From positions 3,534,001 to 3,598,000 of the forward strand of contig OY783217.1 of assembly GCA_963678705.1 (NCBI GenBank): a stretch of 64,000 nucleotides of DNA, read 5' to 3'. The number at the start of each line of letters is the position of its first letter. Position 1 is the stretch's first letter. The DNA is from Panorpa germanica. Taxonomy: Eukaryota > Arthropoda > Insecta > Mecoptera > Panorpidae. Position numbers and translations under genes: made by a program. Positions 1 through 14,924 of this stretch are shown here, piece after piece. A model generated the notes under the pieces. It was not told the origin of the DNA and made no database searches. It saw only the letters and a program-made list of their open reading frames with translations.

Positions 1-499
1 ATTTACTAAACAAAACAAAAAAATAAAGATAACAAAGCAAAATTATTTAAAACAAAAAATCAAAACATTCTATTTATAGAATGGACTTGTTTCAACTTGC
101 AGAAATATGTTACAAATTGAAAATAAATATATATACTAGGAAATTATAATTCACTGACCTTGGACGCAGGTGTTCATTGAGTACACATGCACTTTATATT
201 ATATCATCTTTAAATTGTCTGTCTCTTTCTTACACATATAAAAATTTTAATGTTTTTAACAAATGATTTCAAATAATTAATAAAAGGGCGAAAGAACTCG
301 GAGAATTTCGTTAATCCTCGCGCATCATTTCGATCAACTGACTTTATTGACCAATAGCGTGCAAGTAGTTAAAATAAAATATAACATGATCTTTACAACG
401 TGGTGAAAATTATTATTACGCAATATGTATTAAAATTACTTAACCTATCTTTTTAATAATAAAATCACAAAAATTATATTAAGTAATTAACTTTAAACA

Positions 500-524
500 A
501 ACACACACACACACACACACACAC
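500..524. repeat. (CA)12 microsatellite
   Basis: About twelve uninterrupted CA units. Confidence 0.95.
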
Positions 525-1859
525 TCATTATTAAAATATAATAATTTAATGTAATGTAGTTTTAGTAAAAATTGTATTAATATAGAAAAATAATTAAATA
601 ATTTAAAAAAACACACGCGACCTTCTCCTTACACTGCCGACGCCTGACTGAATATTAATTCAGGGAGAGGGGAAATATAACAACAAATTTAATGCATTTA
701 AAAATGTCTTTTATTTTTATTATTTAAATTTAAAGAATTTTTTTTATATTTTGAAATTAATAGTTTTAATTCAAGTAACGTTGTTTTTTAACGAACCTAA
801 TAAATTAAAGAAATATAATTGCAGGGTTTGTGACCTACTTTTTGGCTTTTTGAAAAATAAGTCTATCTGTATACTAATATAACAATATATGTAGATTGAA
901 TCAATTATACATTTTGTAAAATATATTTTTTTTATTTTACTTTACTTTAATATGTAAATAACAAATGCGGGCAATCTATGTAAGTGCAATTTTAAATAAT
1001 TAAATAAAATTGAAGGAAAAAGCAATTTCCTGCGGAAAGGCAGTTATGCAATATTCTAACACTGGTGACTGCAACATAGTATCAATACTAGTAGGTACAT
1101 AAAAACTAACGTGTCTGAACCTGTCCAAGCCACGAACACAACCATTGAAAGGAGACTTATTGGAGACCATGTCGCGTCGTACTGATACTAGTTCTACTGC
1201 CAAATGCATTAGCATAAGGAAACTAGAGATGTCAACAGTACGAATTGTACTTTGTAACTGTTATAATGCTTAAATATTATTGCATACAATACAGAGTAGT
1301 GTAGAGCGAACGAACATATTTTATTACCAAACTAGTTTACACGAATTGCGCAAATTTTATACATAGCAACTTCACGTTGGATGAAGTTCGGGCTGTTGTC
1401 GGTCTTTTGAACCGCGTCAAAAGTAATTTTTTCACCCCTACCACACACTTGATCCACATGTCATGCACTGCTGCACGAATCGTCTTGAAACTTTCTGTAT
1501 TTACTTGAAAGTTTTTGTCAAACTTTGTCAGTGTCATTAATATCAAGAAATTAATAAAATAAATAAATCATACGGATCAAACATTCGTTCCACCGTGTAG
1601 TAGGAAACTTGTCATGTCAATCTTCCAATATTTGACTCATGCTTTCATCACATCGTTTGGTACCGGTTTAAGCCACGAGATATAGTATGATTCAGTTGGT
1701 CTTATGAAGTAAAGAGTAACAAGTGATAACAAATATTGGTTATGTATTACATGTGTTGTAAAATGAATTAGATAATAAACATGAGCATCCTGATAAGTAA
1801 GAAATATTACCAACCACATCAATAGCCAACACAAGTAGAAACTGATCACAGCCCAGTAA

Positions 1860-1975
1860 ACATTTTGGAGTAAATTCTATTTCTTTTCTATTACTTTTCA
1901 TAAGTTTTTTGCCGTTCAAAAGGAATGTCTCTTTTATGAGCTACAGACGGCGCAACGACTGCTCACTGTTGAATA
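1860..1975 (-). mobile_element. Partial, decayed copy of the 222-bp MITE family
   Basis: AACATTTTGGAGT preceded by TA at 1858-1859 matches the reverse of the 14922 end. About 55 bp further on, CGTTCAAAAGGAATGTC followed by TTTTAT and CTACAG matches the reversed interior of the 222-bp family. The far half is not convincingly present. Confidence 0.4.
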
Positions 1976-2879
1976 TAAACGACTCCTGTGACAGGTAGGG
2001 AATCAATTTGAACTAAAATTGATTTTCTGTGTGTTGCTCGAACTTGTAAAACATTAGAATTGAAATGTACGAGTGTCAGAGTATCAGTTACTGAATTAGA
2101 GGTCTCTAAGTGTGTCAGACTCGGGGCAACTATCACTATTAATATACTCATACATATACATATATGGTACAAGTAAATGTAAAAAAATTAATGCTTCCCT
2201 TTTGCAGTAGTTATCAAGTTTTACCAGTCCTCATAAATTTTAAATGAAGTTCATGTTTATTTAAAAGTCGTATTTTATATTTTTCAATCAATTTTACTTG
2301 AACTTTTGACATTTTCTGGTTTAAAATTCATATTTACACCCCTATTTGCATATCACATGTGTCGAGCCATATCGCTGAACACCATTCTGTTGTAGAACGA
2401 TATAGACGCCAGAAGTGGAAATATATACCACAGAATACATATATACCATACATCTATGTACATATAGCATATAACATAGCCTGTATATGATTTTTATATT
2501 GTGTCTGATTATATTTTTGATCAAATAATTTTATGACAGATTTTTATAAAATGAACAGTTAGATATTTGTCAGATTTGGATGTGTCAGCGATAACCTGAC
2601 GCATTGCGAGCTGGTTGATTCTTATTGATTCGTTTTCAAAAGTTATATATACATATATATACAATTTAAATTACAAAATATTTTTTTAAGACTCCTCAAG
2701 TCGATTCGCTTTGATTAGATTTTTCAATTCGTTAGAATGGAGGCTTGTAAATTAGCTAGGCAGCTCAAAAATTGTCTAACTTTTAATTCTACTCTTCTAC
2801 GACAACTGATATTTCTTATATTATAAAATCTTTAAGATACAACAAAATGTTTCAGACTCTTTTAAATATAATACCTTAA

Positions 2880-3321
2880 GGCCCTCCGCACACGACGCGA
2901 CTGGTTGCAAATCTTAGCCCCGAATCTACCCGAAGCGAATGTGATTACAACTGTTGTTAGTGAGAGATCGAGATATGAGATATGAGATAAAACACGAGAA
3001 AGGCGCACGAGTCGGCTGATTGCAAACTAAACGCGAAACGAAGTTTTCAACGAAAAGGAGCACGAGCCATGTTGATTATATTTGATTGTAAGTATGTATT
3101 TAAATACTTTTCGTAAACATCTCTGTTGATGATGTCATCATGAAACCAACAGTGCCCTGCGACCGAGAAATCTAGTCACAGTTTAGTTACGTTCGTGCCG
3201 TCTGTTTTATTTCACTCGTAAACACTTTCGTTCTTTTACTAACAACACAGTTGTAATGACATTCGGTTCGGGCAGATTCGGGGCTAAGGTTTGCAACCAG
3301 TCGTGTCGTGTGCTGAGGGCC
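2880..3321. mobile_element. PIF/Harbinger-like MITE, family A, copy 1
   Basis: Terminal inverted repeats of about 70 bp start GGCCCTCCGCACACGACGCG and are mirrored at 3250-3321. The flanks are TAA at 2877-2879 and CAA at 3322-3324, consistent with a mutated 3-bp TWA duplication. There is no transposase. The interior matches the copy at 16100-16604, including the stretch ATCTCTGTTGATGATGTCAT. A 62-codon minus-strand frame across the right arm is a chance frame within the repeat. Confidence 0.75.
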
Positions 3322-3324
3322 CAA

Positions 3325-5233
<1,909 letters not shown>

Positions 5234-6980
5234 CCAGCACGGTAGAATATTTGAAAGCAATGCAATTGCCTAAGGCCAGGAAAGTAACGCTTTCTATTAC
5301 GCTTATTATTAAAGTAAGAGAAACTAAGTAATTTTTCTTCAAAAATATATAGGAAAAGCTTACATTACTTAACATTGATCAATGTAACATGCGTGCTTTT
5401 AGGAAGCTTCAGTTACGAACTTCTTAGAGCTTTTACAACACCCAAAGTCTCAGCAAGTTAAATTCAAGGTTTCATACGGTATTTAAGTAATCGGAACCAG
5501 CTACAAACTGTAAGAAGAGTAGAGAGAGTGTACGGTTCTGAATATATTTACATAAATGCAAACAGGAACAGGAAGACTTTCAAAGCTTCAGAGTTTATTC
5601 GATTTATTTAAAGCTAAAGCGTGTAAAATAAACGTACAACACACTAGTGATTATATAATGGTAATTTGTTTGAACTTCCGGTACAGATGGCGAAGTTAGT
5701 ACACGCCACGTTTAATGATAACTAATGAATTATTATAATTTAGCTAATAGGGATGCTGCCATCTCTTTACTTAGGAATTAATATACTCTTTAACTCCTAG
5801 TACTAAAATTTCTTGAAGTTTTTATATTTAAACTTAATTTAAGTAGATGTTACGAATATTGCCGATGTATCATTTGACATTATAATCTTGGTAAATGATA
5901 CTTGCTTTAGGTGGTTCCCTAGTGACAAAAGTATAGCTGGATTTTAAGTCGAAACACTACGTTCAACACTGCGTCTGAATACGTAAAATATTCCCCACTT
6001 TCAGGTGCACAAATAATTCAACTTTTTGGAGCCCACACCAAAGACACTACATTCTTTCGAAAGCTTATAGTCTAAGATAAAAAAGTCTAAAACCGTTTTT
6101 CTTAATAATTATTTGTTCTAAAGTTATGAAATTTTTAACAATATTCCGTTTTTACGCGTTTTTCACTATTTGTGAATTTTTATTAACAATGGTTTTAAAC
6201 TTTGGACTTTGGCTACTTCTGGACCATGTAGTAGACACTTCAAGAAGTAATCCAGAATTTTTTCAGATTCTTTGAAAGATTAGAAAACTTGAAAAACTCA
6301 ACTGTTCCCTCAAAGACCCAGTGTACAAACCATGTCTCGAAAAATAGAGTGTTCACAAGCAGGGTTAAAAGTGTGTTTACCCATATATACCAGTATTATT
6401 ATAATAGGGCACATCATGATTCAAAACTTACAAGAAAAGTAGCTAATACTACGTAAACAAACTGTAGAATAAGAAGACGAGAATAAAGTGTGTGAATTAA
6501 CAAATAACTAAATTCTAAACACTCTACTAAAATAAAGCAGGAACTTATTTTGGATTAAACAGATCAAGGTTTCAAGCTTTCAAAGTTTGTCACTAGACTT
6601 GTGTCACGTACAGCATAGAGCTTTAAGCTTATACCAGCTTTAAGCTCCAAAAGAAATACGAAAATATATAAATGTTTATATGAAATTGGTTTAGTTCTTA
6701 TATTTATTTGCTTTTAATTCGGACCTAATGATTCTTATCATGAGTCTTTTTTTTTTAAAAGAGTGAGATAAGAATATATATTAAGTAAAATGAAAATTTT
6801 ATTTTTAAATAGCTATATCTCAGTCAATTTATAGATATTTAAAAAAATTAAAATATCAATAGACGTATATTATAAAAATTCAACAATTTCGGAAAAATAA
6901 CACATTTTCCGTAATATTTTTCAATTTTTAATTGTTTTAATTAATTAACATATTACTTATATCAAATAATGAATAATTTA
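5234..6980. other. No gene seen, downstream of the 107-aa gene
   Basis: Non-coding in all frames. The 3' end of the minus-strand gene at 6981 must fall at the right edge here. Several AATTAAA-like signals lie within 100 bp of its stop, but none can be chosen. Confidence 0.5.
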
Positions 6981-7304
6981 CTAAGTTACTTGTTCAGGAG
7001 GATCTTGTGGATGTGGTTTCTTTTTTTTTTTTTGTGGCAAACATTCTTCAGGATATTTTACTACAGGTTTCTTTTTATTAGACAGTGGCCTTCTTTCAAA
7101 CCAATCTCTTGACTTTCTAAATAGATCCGCATTAGGGTCGGGAGGTTCTTCTTTTCCTACGCAATCCTGTCCTTTATCATCAGAATATAATCGAACATTT
7201 TTAGAGAAGGAAACCTTTGTCTTATTCCCTCTTAATACGATATTATTACCCGTTATTCGCTTGGAAATAAAAAAAGAAGTTTTTGATATTATCCTAAGCG
7301 CCAT
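6981..7304 (-). CDS. Small putative mitochondrial protein, 107 aa, unknown family
   Basis: An intact frame of 107 codons without an intron runs on the minus strand from ATG at 7304 to TAG at 6981. Residues 1-40 lack acidic residues, are rich in Lys, Arg, Ser and aromatic residues, and end in the segment NVRLYSDD, which is typical of a cleaved mitochondrial presequence with an R-x-Y/S cut. The mature part is hydrophilic: a PPDPNADLF segment, then KSRDWFERRP around residues 65-74, then a disordered Pro/Lys tail with a run of five lysines and HPQDPPEQ. There is no membrane segment. The start has a good insect context (AATA before ATGG), and an A/T-only TATA-like stretch lies about 70 bp upstream. 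No neighbouring gene gives context. The composition is clearly more protein-like than any other frame here. I do not recognise the family; it could be an insect-specific respiratory-chain accessory or assembly protein, or a retrocopy of one. The mitochondrial location is inferred from the N-terminus. Confidence 0.65.
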   Translation of the reverse strand: MALRIISKTSFFISKRITGNNIVLRGNKTKVSFSKNVRLYSDDKGQDCVGKEEPPDPNADLFRKSRDWFERRPLSNKKKPVVKYPEECLPQKKKKKPHPQDPPEQVT

Positions 7305-8753
7305 TATTTATTATTTTGACATAAGTTGTTAAAAATATTTATTTAATTTTTTTTATCATTTTCTAATTTTTTTTATAAAAAATGCAGGCAGTCTACTAGA
7401 TTCTTCATTTTAGCTTAAATTACGATATTATTAAATAATGAAAAATTTGATTAATCAGGAGTTTATTAGAAAATTTATATTTCGATTAAAAATATAATTT
7501 TCACTTATAGGACATATCATTTTGCAATCTGAAGCACTTATTCGTTTCACCTTACATAATATCTAATTCAAAACCATTGTACAAAACGGGTTATATTTGT
7601 AAATGTGAGTATACATCAAAACTAGACAAATTCGAATAATGAAATTAATTATAATTAAGCAATAGAATTTAGTACATCTAAAGAAGCATGCAATGTATTT
7701 GCAGTCAACTTCCCCCTCCCCTCTATCTCCTCTTCCTTCTCTCGCTCTCTTACTTTCCATCCAACACCATTGTTCCGAGTTGACTACCCTTCCTGCTACT
7801 GCGTACCTCGCGCTGAAATTTCACGTTAGTCTGAATTTTGTTTAGACTACACGAGATGGCGTCATAAAATGTTTGAAGTTAAAGATAATTATACAAAAGT
7901 TTTGTGTGCATTTTCATTAAAACAGTAATTGTAACATTTCCAGAGAATATTACAAACTCAAACTTGTCTAAAATTATAGAGATGTTATAAATTACAGATT
8001 TATATTCTGTTTCTGTCGACGGTGTAAGACTCAATAATATAAACGACTTTATTGCGATTAGACTCTGGATTATCTTTTCATCTACTATTTATTTATTGAT
8101 TTATCTTTATGAATGACACTGCGAAATATTTCATTTATTATAATTTTGTCAACGCTTGTGAATAAGTACTTATAAAATAAATTATTGAATCATTTTCGTT
8201 AACGTCAGCATATTTCCGACGGTGACTTTTATCATCGACGTTCTTCCACAACATTAACAGTATTTGTGAACATGTGAACCATACCACTCCCTTATAAGTT
8301 GTATATTGATAATAAATCTGATAATCAAACTAATTCTGATAACAACCAAACCCAGAAAATATAGCGCTGGTCAACGGTCAAATCGAAGACGCACCAGTCG
8401 TGCCGTTACGACCAATGTTTTATACAGTGTCCGCAGTGTCGAACAAACATTTTGCATCGAAAAATAGAAATATTTGGCAAAGTCGTTTGCCGATAGAAAA
8501 GAAGCATATTTTAGATAATGTTTTTTGACGACACAGTTAATATACAATTATTTCTATAATTACTACATGATAAAGTGACATATGAAGAATACTTTGTAAA
8601 ATTGTCATAAATAAATATCAAGAAATGAGGCATTGACAGCGAATCTCCGCAGACGTCACAAAAAAAAGTAACATTGCGGTGCCACTCATAACTCAACACT
8701 GGATTATTTTAAACTACAAAACGAAAATGATTTCATTAGTTGATAAGTTTCTG
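7305..8753. other. Upstream flank of the 107-aa gene; CT-rich tract
   Basis: It holds the presumed promoter side of the gene (TATA-like TTTTATAAAA at 7371-7380) and a pyrimidine-rich tract at 7711-7760 followed by a GC-richer stretch to about 7860. The tract makes a Glu/Arg-rich minus-strand frame that is not a gene. Confidence 0.45.
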
Positions 8754-8907
8754 CAGGTAACGCTGTCGAGTTTTTCTTTTTCTATTGGTTTTTTAATTTT
8801 TTACAGCACTTAAAAGTCAAAATACCGATTTTTCATGAAAGAAATCAGAAACTTTGTTGTTTTAAAATACGTTAAAATTAAAAAAAAAAACTCGACAGCG
8901 TTACCTG
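8754..8907. mobile_element. 154-bp foldback element, unclassified MITE
   Basis: CAGGTAACGCTGTCGAGTTTTT at 8754 is exactly mirrored by the inverse ending at 8907, giving perfect arms of about 22 bp around an AT-rich core. No clear target duplication is visible (left flank TTTCTG, right flank GCCATT), so the superfamily is open. Confidence 0.7.
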
Positions 8908-10073
8908 GCCATTTATGTAAAGAAAGAGGGTGCAAAATTTCAAAAGGATCGGTCCAGTAGATTTTGAGCTAGAGAGGGCGCCGACTCTGAAAAAGCTATG
9001 TGTGAGAAACTGCATTTAAAAGTTTCAAAGTAACAAGAAAGCAGACCAGAGAGGTGAAGTTTAAAACTCTATATCTCCGACAGTTCTACTACAATCAACT
9101 TCTGTTCTACTAAAACCATCATAAAGCGATAAATCGCATGCGCCTTGTTATTTTAGAAACTGCAGTAAAAATATATTTCCTGCAATTTCCATTCATGCAT
9201 AAAACTAATAGTATCATTTAAAGAATGAGTGGACTGCAGAGAGGGGTTGTGGGGTAGGAGATTTGTATTTCCTATGCGGTAACTGACATGATATATAAAT
9301 ATAAACGTATAATTACAAAATACTCTTTTTAGTTTTTATTTATATACAAATTAATTTAAAAGTTAAAACTTTTGTTTAGATTAAATATATGTCAGTGCTG
9401 AAAAAGACCTTTAAAATATACGAAAGCTCGTGACAAGTAGACGAATATATCGTGGTTTTGTCAGTGACCATATACTAGAACTAGAAGTACGCTAACATTA
9501 ATCTCGAAGTACGTAATATAAACACCGAACGACCAGAGACGGCCAGCTAGGACCAGCAGAGACAAGCTGGCTGGCTGTACACTGTACACTGTACAGGGAT
9601 ATTTTATTTTGGACTGAGATGGAAGGGTGGCATCTACAGCCCATGCAGAAAGAGGTGTGCTTTTCTCTACAATAGATAACAACATTACACCGGCGTCATC
9701 TTTTATGTAACTAGTCTATGAATAGAATTGTAACCAACTTTAATGTTAAGAAATATAATACAAGTATATAATTGTTTGGAGAATTCAAATGTAAATTTCG
9801 GATTGTTTATTTTGTGGTTGAGCAATGTTTGCTTGCTTTCTAATCCAAAGCTATATCACATACGATAGCTTAGGAGTTTAATTGCAATATTACTTAACTA
9901 ATTACATAGATAGTTTTCTCATGCTACTATCATAATACATAAAATTGTTGCATGCTAGAGTAAAGTATAAACGTAACCATCCACAGGTCCCCATGGCGAA
10001 TATCAAACGCATTGGATGTGAGAAGGGTAATGGAAATTCTCCAAAAAATCATAATTTATGTTGACGTATGCAG
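8908..10073. other. No gene seen; repeat-like block and heptamer repeat
   Basis: The stretch 8930-9140 (GGATCGGTCCAGTAGATTTT, then AGAGAGGGCGCC) looks like older interspersed repeat, but I cannot name the family. CTGTACA is repeated three times at 9575-9595. Confidence 0.4.

Positions 10074-10157
<84 letters not shown>
10074..10157. repeat. (TA)n microsatellite
   Basis: An uninterrupted TA tract of about 82 bp. The Ile-Tyr frame across it is an artefact. Confidence 0.95.
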
Positions 10158-10161
<4 letters not shown>

Positions 10162-10359
10162 GTATTCTCTATCTGATTTAATACTTAAATAACCCATAAC
10201 TGCAATTAAACAAAACTATAGTGTAGATAAACTTGAAGAAGAAGCTTCAGTGACTATCGAATTATTTAAATTAGTCATTAGGGAAATTAATTAATTTCTT
10301 GACCAAATTTCCAAGAAATTGAAAATAAGTTAGTTATCTTTTATAGAAATAAAAATGAA

Positions 10360-10631
10360 ATGCTGTTCGTTGATAAGCGCATCTCTTGAGAACGGCTGGA
10401 CCGATTTGAATCATTTCTTTTTTAAAATGTTCATAATAGTCGGATAAAAGTTTTTAGGGAAAGAAATTTTTTTAAAAACCATGTAGATGCGCAAATGTCG
10501 TTTGACAACTGATTATAAAATTGTGAATTAAGATAATAATGACAAAAAAATAATTCAGTTTTTTATTTTCAGTTCAATTGTGAAAAAATGTATTGAAATT
10601 TGGACAAGACAACGTCTGTCGGGTCAGCTGG
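10360..10631 (+). mobile_element. Helitron 3' terminal fragment
   Basis: The 3' part has the arrangement of insect Helitrons: a small hairpin AGAC-AAC-GTCT at 10607-10617, then TGTCGGGTCAGCTGG, ending in a CTRR-type tetramer followed by T. The interior block GAGAACGGCTGGACCGATTT at 10389-10408 is a familiar stretch of non-autonomous insect Helitrons. No 5' TC terminus or Rep/helicase coding sequence was found, so this is a truncated non-autonomous copy. Confidence 0.6.
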
Positions 10632-10718
10632 TTAAATATAAAATATTCAAGAGATTTAAAAACATTAAAAATCGCGTAGGGGTTGTCTCACAAATATATT
10701 ATAAACAGCTAAGTCTCT

Positions 10719-10735
10719 TTGAGTTCAAATCTCAA
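10719..10735 (+). other. tRNA-like T-arm, possible SINE remnant
   Basis: Stem TTGAG, loop TTCAAAT, stem CTCAA form a perfect 5-bp, 7-nt T-arm with a pol III B-box core. The upstream region (GCGTAGGGGTTGTCTCAC) could hold a decayed A box. It lies about 90 bp after a Helitron end. It may be chance. Confidence 0.3.
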
Positions 10736-10771
10736 ACACGACGAGAATTAGAAATAGCCGACGTTATATAG

Positions 10772-13700
10772 AGCATCAATAGATAGCTCCCAATATAAAA
10801 AGTCAAGTATTTTTAAAAAATTTGTATATTAAATTTCATAAGACATTGGAGAGTTGACTGTACATTGTACAATAATTATTTGTTAATAAAAATGAGAGGT
10901 ATAGAGTAATAAGAGTAATATTTTAGAATTGTAATTAAATTCCATCAACATTATTTTGTACTTGAAGTGACCCTTTTATATTACCTTACATTTCAATGTT
11001 TTTTTACACGCATAGGTAAGTGTTCTAGGAAGTGTCCTTCCAAAGGTCACTGAAACGGTTTCCGCCTTTGAATCTCGAAGCTTTTGCATTATTAACTCGG
11101 TACATACCACAATTAAAAAGGGAGTTAAACCGAACCCTTAATTTATGAACAAAGTGGCATTGAATTATTAAAAGAGATACTACCCCTTTGTAATATTATG
11201 CTGTTTTAATTGTAATTAATTGAAATTCAAAGGGTTTAAAATATGGGGTGGGGTACAGTATTGTTTACTTTATAAAAATATGAAAGAATGAGAGCAAAAG
11301 AACAATGGCTACTCATTGTCAATTAAATTCTGATCATTTATATTTTTAATTAAGTTTGCTATCAAGTGAGGAAGTAAATATATTGTTAGAACAAAGAAAA
11401 AATTAACTTGGCAATGATTAATTACTGGGATTCAAAACTAATTAAATATATTCTTTAGCTTTGCAATCACAAAAAAACATTTCTGTCTTGAAATTGTCTT
11501 CTTGCCCCTTTCTTGAATCCTTTGCAATTGCGCTTTTGTAGTTCTTCTTCTTTGTTTTAGACAAATAAATCTTTTTCTCTACAAAGTGACATTTAAATCG
11601 TCGTTAAAAAAACTAAAATAACTTTTTTAAAGGATATTTTACTACTGTAAACGTTTAAAATCAGCTCTTGTTTTATTTGATACATAAAAGAAATATACGT
11701 ATATTATTCAAATCAAACATAACGGGATGAGCTGGCGGCTCGGCTCGGCTCGGCTCAACTCAGCTCCTATACTCCTGTTTAAGATAAATTGTTTTGCAAT
11801 AAAGAGATTTTTTTTATTATTTACAAAGCTTTAAATTATTTTCTTGTGTTTGTCTTATTCATTTTCTCCTGCTTTTTCCATTCTTTTTTTCTGTAGGTTT
11901 GTGTTGTGCGTGTTTAAAATTTTCTTCTTCTTCTTCTTTCGTCAAACAAACGCATTAGTATACATACATTCATTAACATTTAGAGGCGATTTAAATTTAT
12001 TTTGTTTTTATTCGGTAAAGAAAAGCTTCAATTAAATAATTTTGTTTGCGTTATTTTAAAAAAATAACTTGAAAATATATCTCCTTATTTGTTTTTTACG
12101 TTTTACTTTAACATTTTATTACATTCACTTTTTTCGTAAAACAGTAAAACTTTTTATAGTCGTTTTAATAAAAATATATTTTCTTAATGGGGAACAGAAA
12201 CATCCTGTCCTTATTCTAAAATGCAATTTCGAGTGAAACAAATATACGTGTATGATCCATACAAATATAAACCTTATGACAGGTGTATCTAAAGGCCTTG
12301 CATACTATTCCCATGGATTTGGCCTACTTTTGCTCACTACTTATGTGACGGACACTCTACTTCTATTTTGAAAAATCATATGAAATTTAGAGAAAAGAAG
12401 AAGAGGATTCTGTCATATTAGTAACAAGCGAAGGTCAAAAATAGGGCAACAGATTAGAAATTCAGATTCTGATCTATATACCTAAGTTTTGTTCTAAGTT
12501 ATTTCTGAGTAATACTAATAATTTATAATAATCTAGAAAATCAATTATAGTTAACAGGAATTATTAGAACTTGTAAAACTAGAATGACTGAAAGTTATAT
12601 ATATACTTCTTTATAATAACACATATACACACAAACTTTTCTCTTCAAAAGTAAGAAAGAATTACAAACAATTCTTGTTCGCACCGTGTGAACGATTTAT
12701 TCTCGTAATTTTTGTAATTATGTCCCCTCCGATCCGAGCGTCTGAAACTTATTTGAAATTCATAAAACCGTGAAATAATCGTAACACAGTATTATTCTTT
12801 TTAATAACACAACACGGCATAGACTTGCTTTCCACCTGGCAACAGAAGATACTCGTTCACAAGGTTGTTAAGCATCCCTTACCACACTGCTTTTCTTAAA
12901 TATTTTTATATACATATACAGGGCGGCCACACAAAAATGATTTCAAATTTCTCTGATAATTCCAGGTTTTACAGTTAAGTTTTTCGTACTTTTCCCTAAT
13001 ATAGAAATTTTATTAGTATCAGTTAAATATTTAAAGATATGATTATATTGTAAAGCTAAACTAATAAAAGAAAATTAAAAAAATACATGTTTATATTTAT
13101 TTTTTATCTCATTGCCTTAGTTGGCGTTTAATAACTAATTAAATACGATTTATTACTCATTAATAAAAAGTAATTAGAATTGAGTAAGACAAAATTAAGC
13201 TAATGACTAGTATAAACTAGAACAAAGTTACTCTTAATATTTAATAGATAAAATTATTGAAGATTTTTAAATTGATCATCAATAATTTGAATTTCAGCTA
13301 AAAGTTTAGTTTCTTTTTACGTCAAATATTTTTTTTCATTAGCTACACGTTTTCTTTTTAAATTTTCTGATTCATTTCATTTTGAATTTTAAATGATATA
13401 TAATATTCTATATATAAAATAGTTGCTACAATCAAAACCTCTGATATTTTTTGAAATATCCTGAAATTCCATGATATTTAATGGTATTATATAATTTACG
13501 GTTTGTAAATGCCTTACAACTGGCGTAATTCAGAAACATGATCCTCTTCACAGCTTTTCAGCGGATTGGGTTAAAAGAAATTAGGTTACAGCAACTAATG
13601 ACAATTAAAAAATATGAATTTATGATTTTGGTTCCGTTTCTTCCAAATATCTCGTTTTTTATGCGTCATAGGCTCATAGACGTTATTATAAAACTTACAG

Positions 13701-14698
13701 ACAATAACATTCTCTATAAATTTGGTCTTAATCATTTTTTCGTATGATTTACTGTTGCCAAAATAAAGCGCGTCTTCTAAACGTCGTAACAAAGGTTTAT
13801 GCAAAATTTCAACTTTGTAACTTCCACTCCGAGGTTGCACGCTTATTTTCCTGGGCTATAACCTAAAAATAATGAAACGTAACCTCTGGTACATTAACCT
13901 CAACGCTAATTGTACGCTAGATGCAGATCTACTAACAACATTATACAGCGGGTATAAATGAACATAGAACAAGCTCTATGTTTAACCAGCAACTAGATGC
14001 ATTGCAACGAACGAAGGACGAACTATAGCTTCAAGGAATTGCATATAAATATTTATACATACATAATTCTACAATATAGAACAGTACACCCTTAACTATA
14101 AGATCTCTGTCGAAAGCATCTTTACAAAACAAATGAAAAGTATAGAAACAATCAGAAAAAGAAGACTGACTTCAGTGTTGAATGTTTTTCATGAATTTTT
14201 CTTTATTCAAAGCGTGTTTTATAAATATATATATATATGTGTTATGTTGTTTTTCATCTAGATTTCCCTCTGTCTGTTCTGTTTTTTTTGTCTTCAAACA
14301 AAAGATTCGCTTCGAGGTGAAACTAAGTGAGTCTTTGAAAGATTAATTGTTGTCTTGACTGGGGTTAGTTTAGGAATTTTTTTGTTTGGTTATTTTTTTA
14401 ATGGTACAAAGAAAACTTTTTCAATATCTCTTTGTTTTTAATGTTAGAACAGTACTATACCAGTGATTTATAATTTAAGTTACTAGTATATGTAATGCGC
14501 CGTCTACATTAGTGCAACATTCAACATTAATATACTTTTATATGCATTATTTGTTAGATACCTATGGTCCAAAACAATGCGACATTCATATAGATGTAGG
14601 ATATCAATAAAACTTAAAGCATTAGAGTATTTTTATTATATTGAAATTTTTCCACTGCTTGTCGGTAAATTCACAATCCATTGTAGACTAGAACCCAG
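10772..14698. other. No gene seen
   Basis: AT-rich throughout. It contains a TTC-rich run at 11923-11940 and the CGGCT repeat. CAGGGCGGCCACACAAAA at 12919 resembles the end of a transposable element, but no mirrored partner was found. Frames up to 81 codons (13538-13840, both strands) overlap each other and have no family features. Confidence 0.5.
11736..11757. repeat. (CGGCT)4 short tandem repeat
   Basis: Four CGGCT units followed by degenerate CAACTCAGCTC; unusually GC-rich for this window. Confidence 0.9.
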
Positions 14699-14700
14699 TA

Positions 14701-14922
14701 AACAATTTGGTGAAGTGTCCTGCTTTGTGACATTTCTATCTTTATTGCACTTCAATTGTAGTTCGCATCAACTTTATCTTTATTTGTATTTCGACAGCTG
14801 TATCCGATAAAATTGACATTTCATATGAACGACTGTGAGAAACTAAACGGTAAATAAACTCTTTCATGACAAAAAAAATCATACGCATCTTCAATATGAT
14901 GGCAAAGTGACTCCAAAATGTT
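14701..14922 (+). mobile_element. TA-target MITE, 222-bp family, copy 1
   Basis: Short imperfect terminal inverted repeats (AACAATTTGGTG left, CTCCAAAATGTT right), flanked by TA at 14699-14700 and 14923-14924. It aligns over its full length with 41863-42083, including ATTTCATATGAACGAC and TCTTTCATGACAAAAAAA. Non-coding; open frames across it are accidental. Confidence 0.65.
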
Positions 14923-14924
14923 TA

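Larger units (their letters stand above)
1..2876. other. No gene seen, 5' region
   Basis: Apart from the CA repeat and the partial MITE listed separately, the sequence is AT-rich with stops in all frames. Frames of 60-71 codons on the minus strand show no family resemblance or consistent composition. Confidence 0.6.

Noticed and set aside
12919..12950. End of an autonomous transposon (CAGGGCGGCCACAC)
   Set aside because: No mirrored end or coding sequence was found within several kb, so only an unclassified fragment can be suspected.
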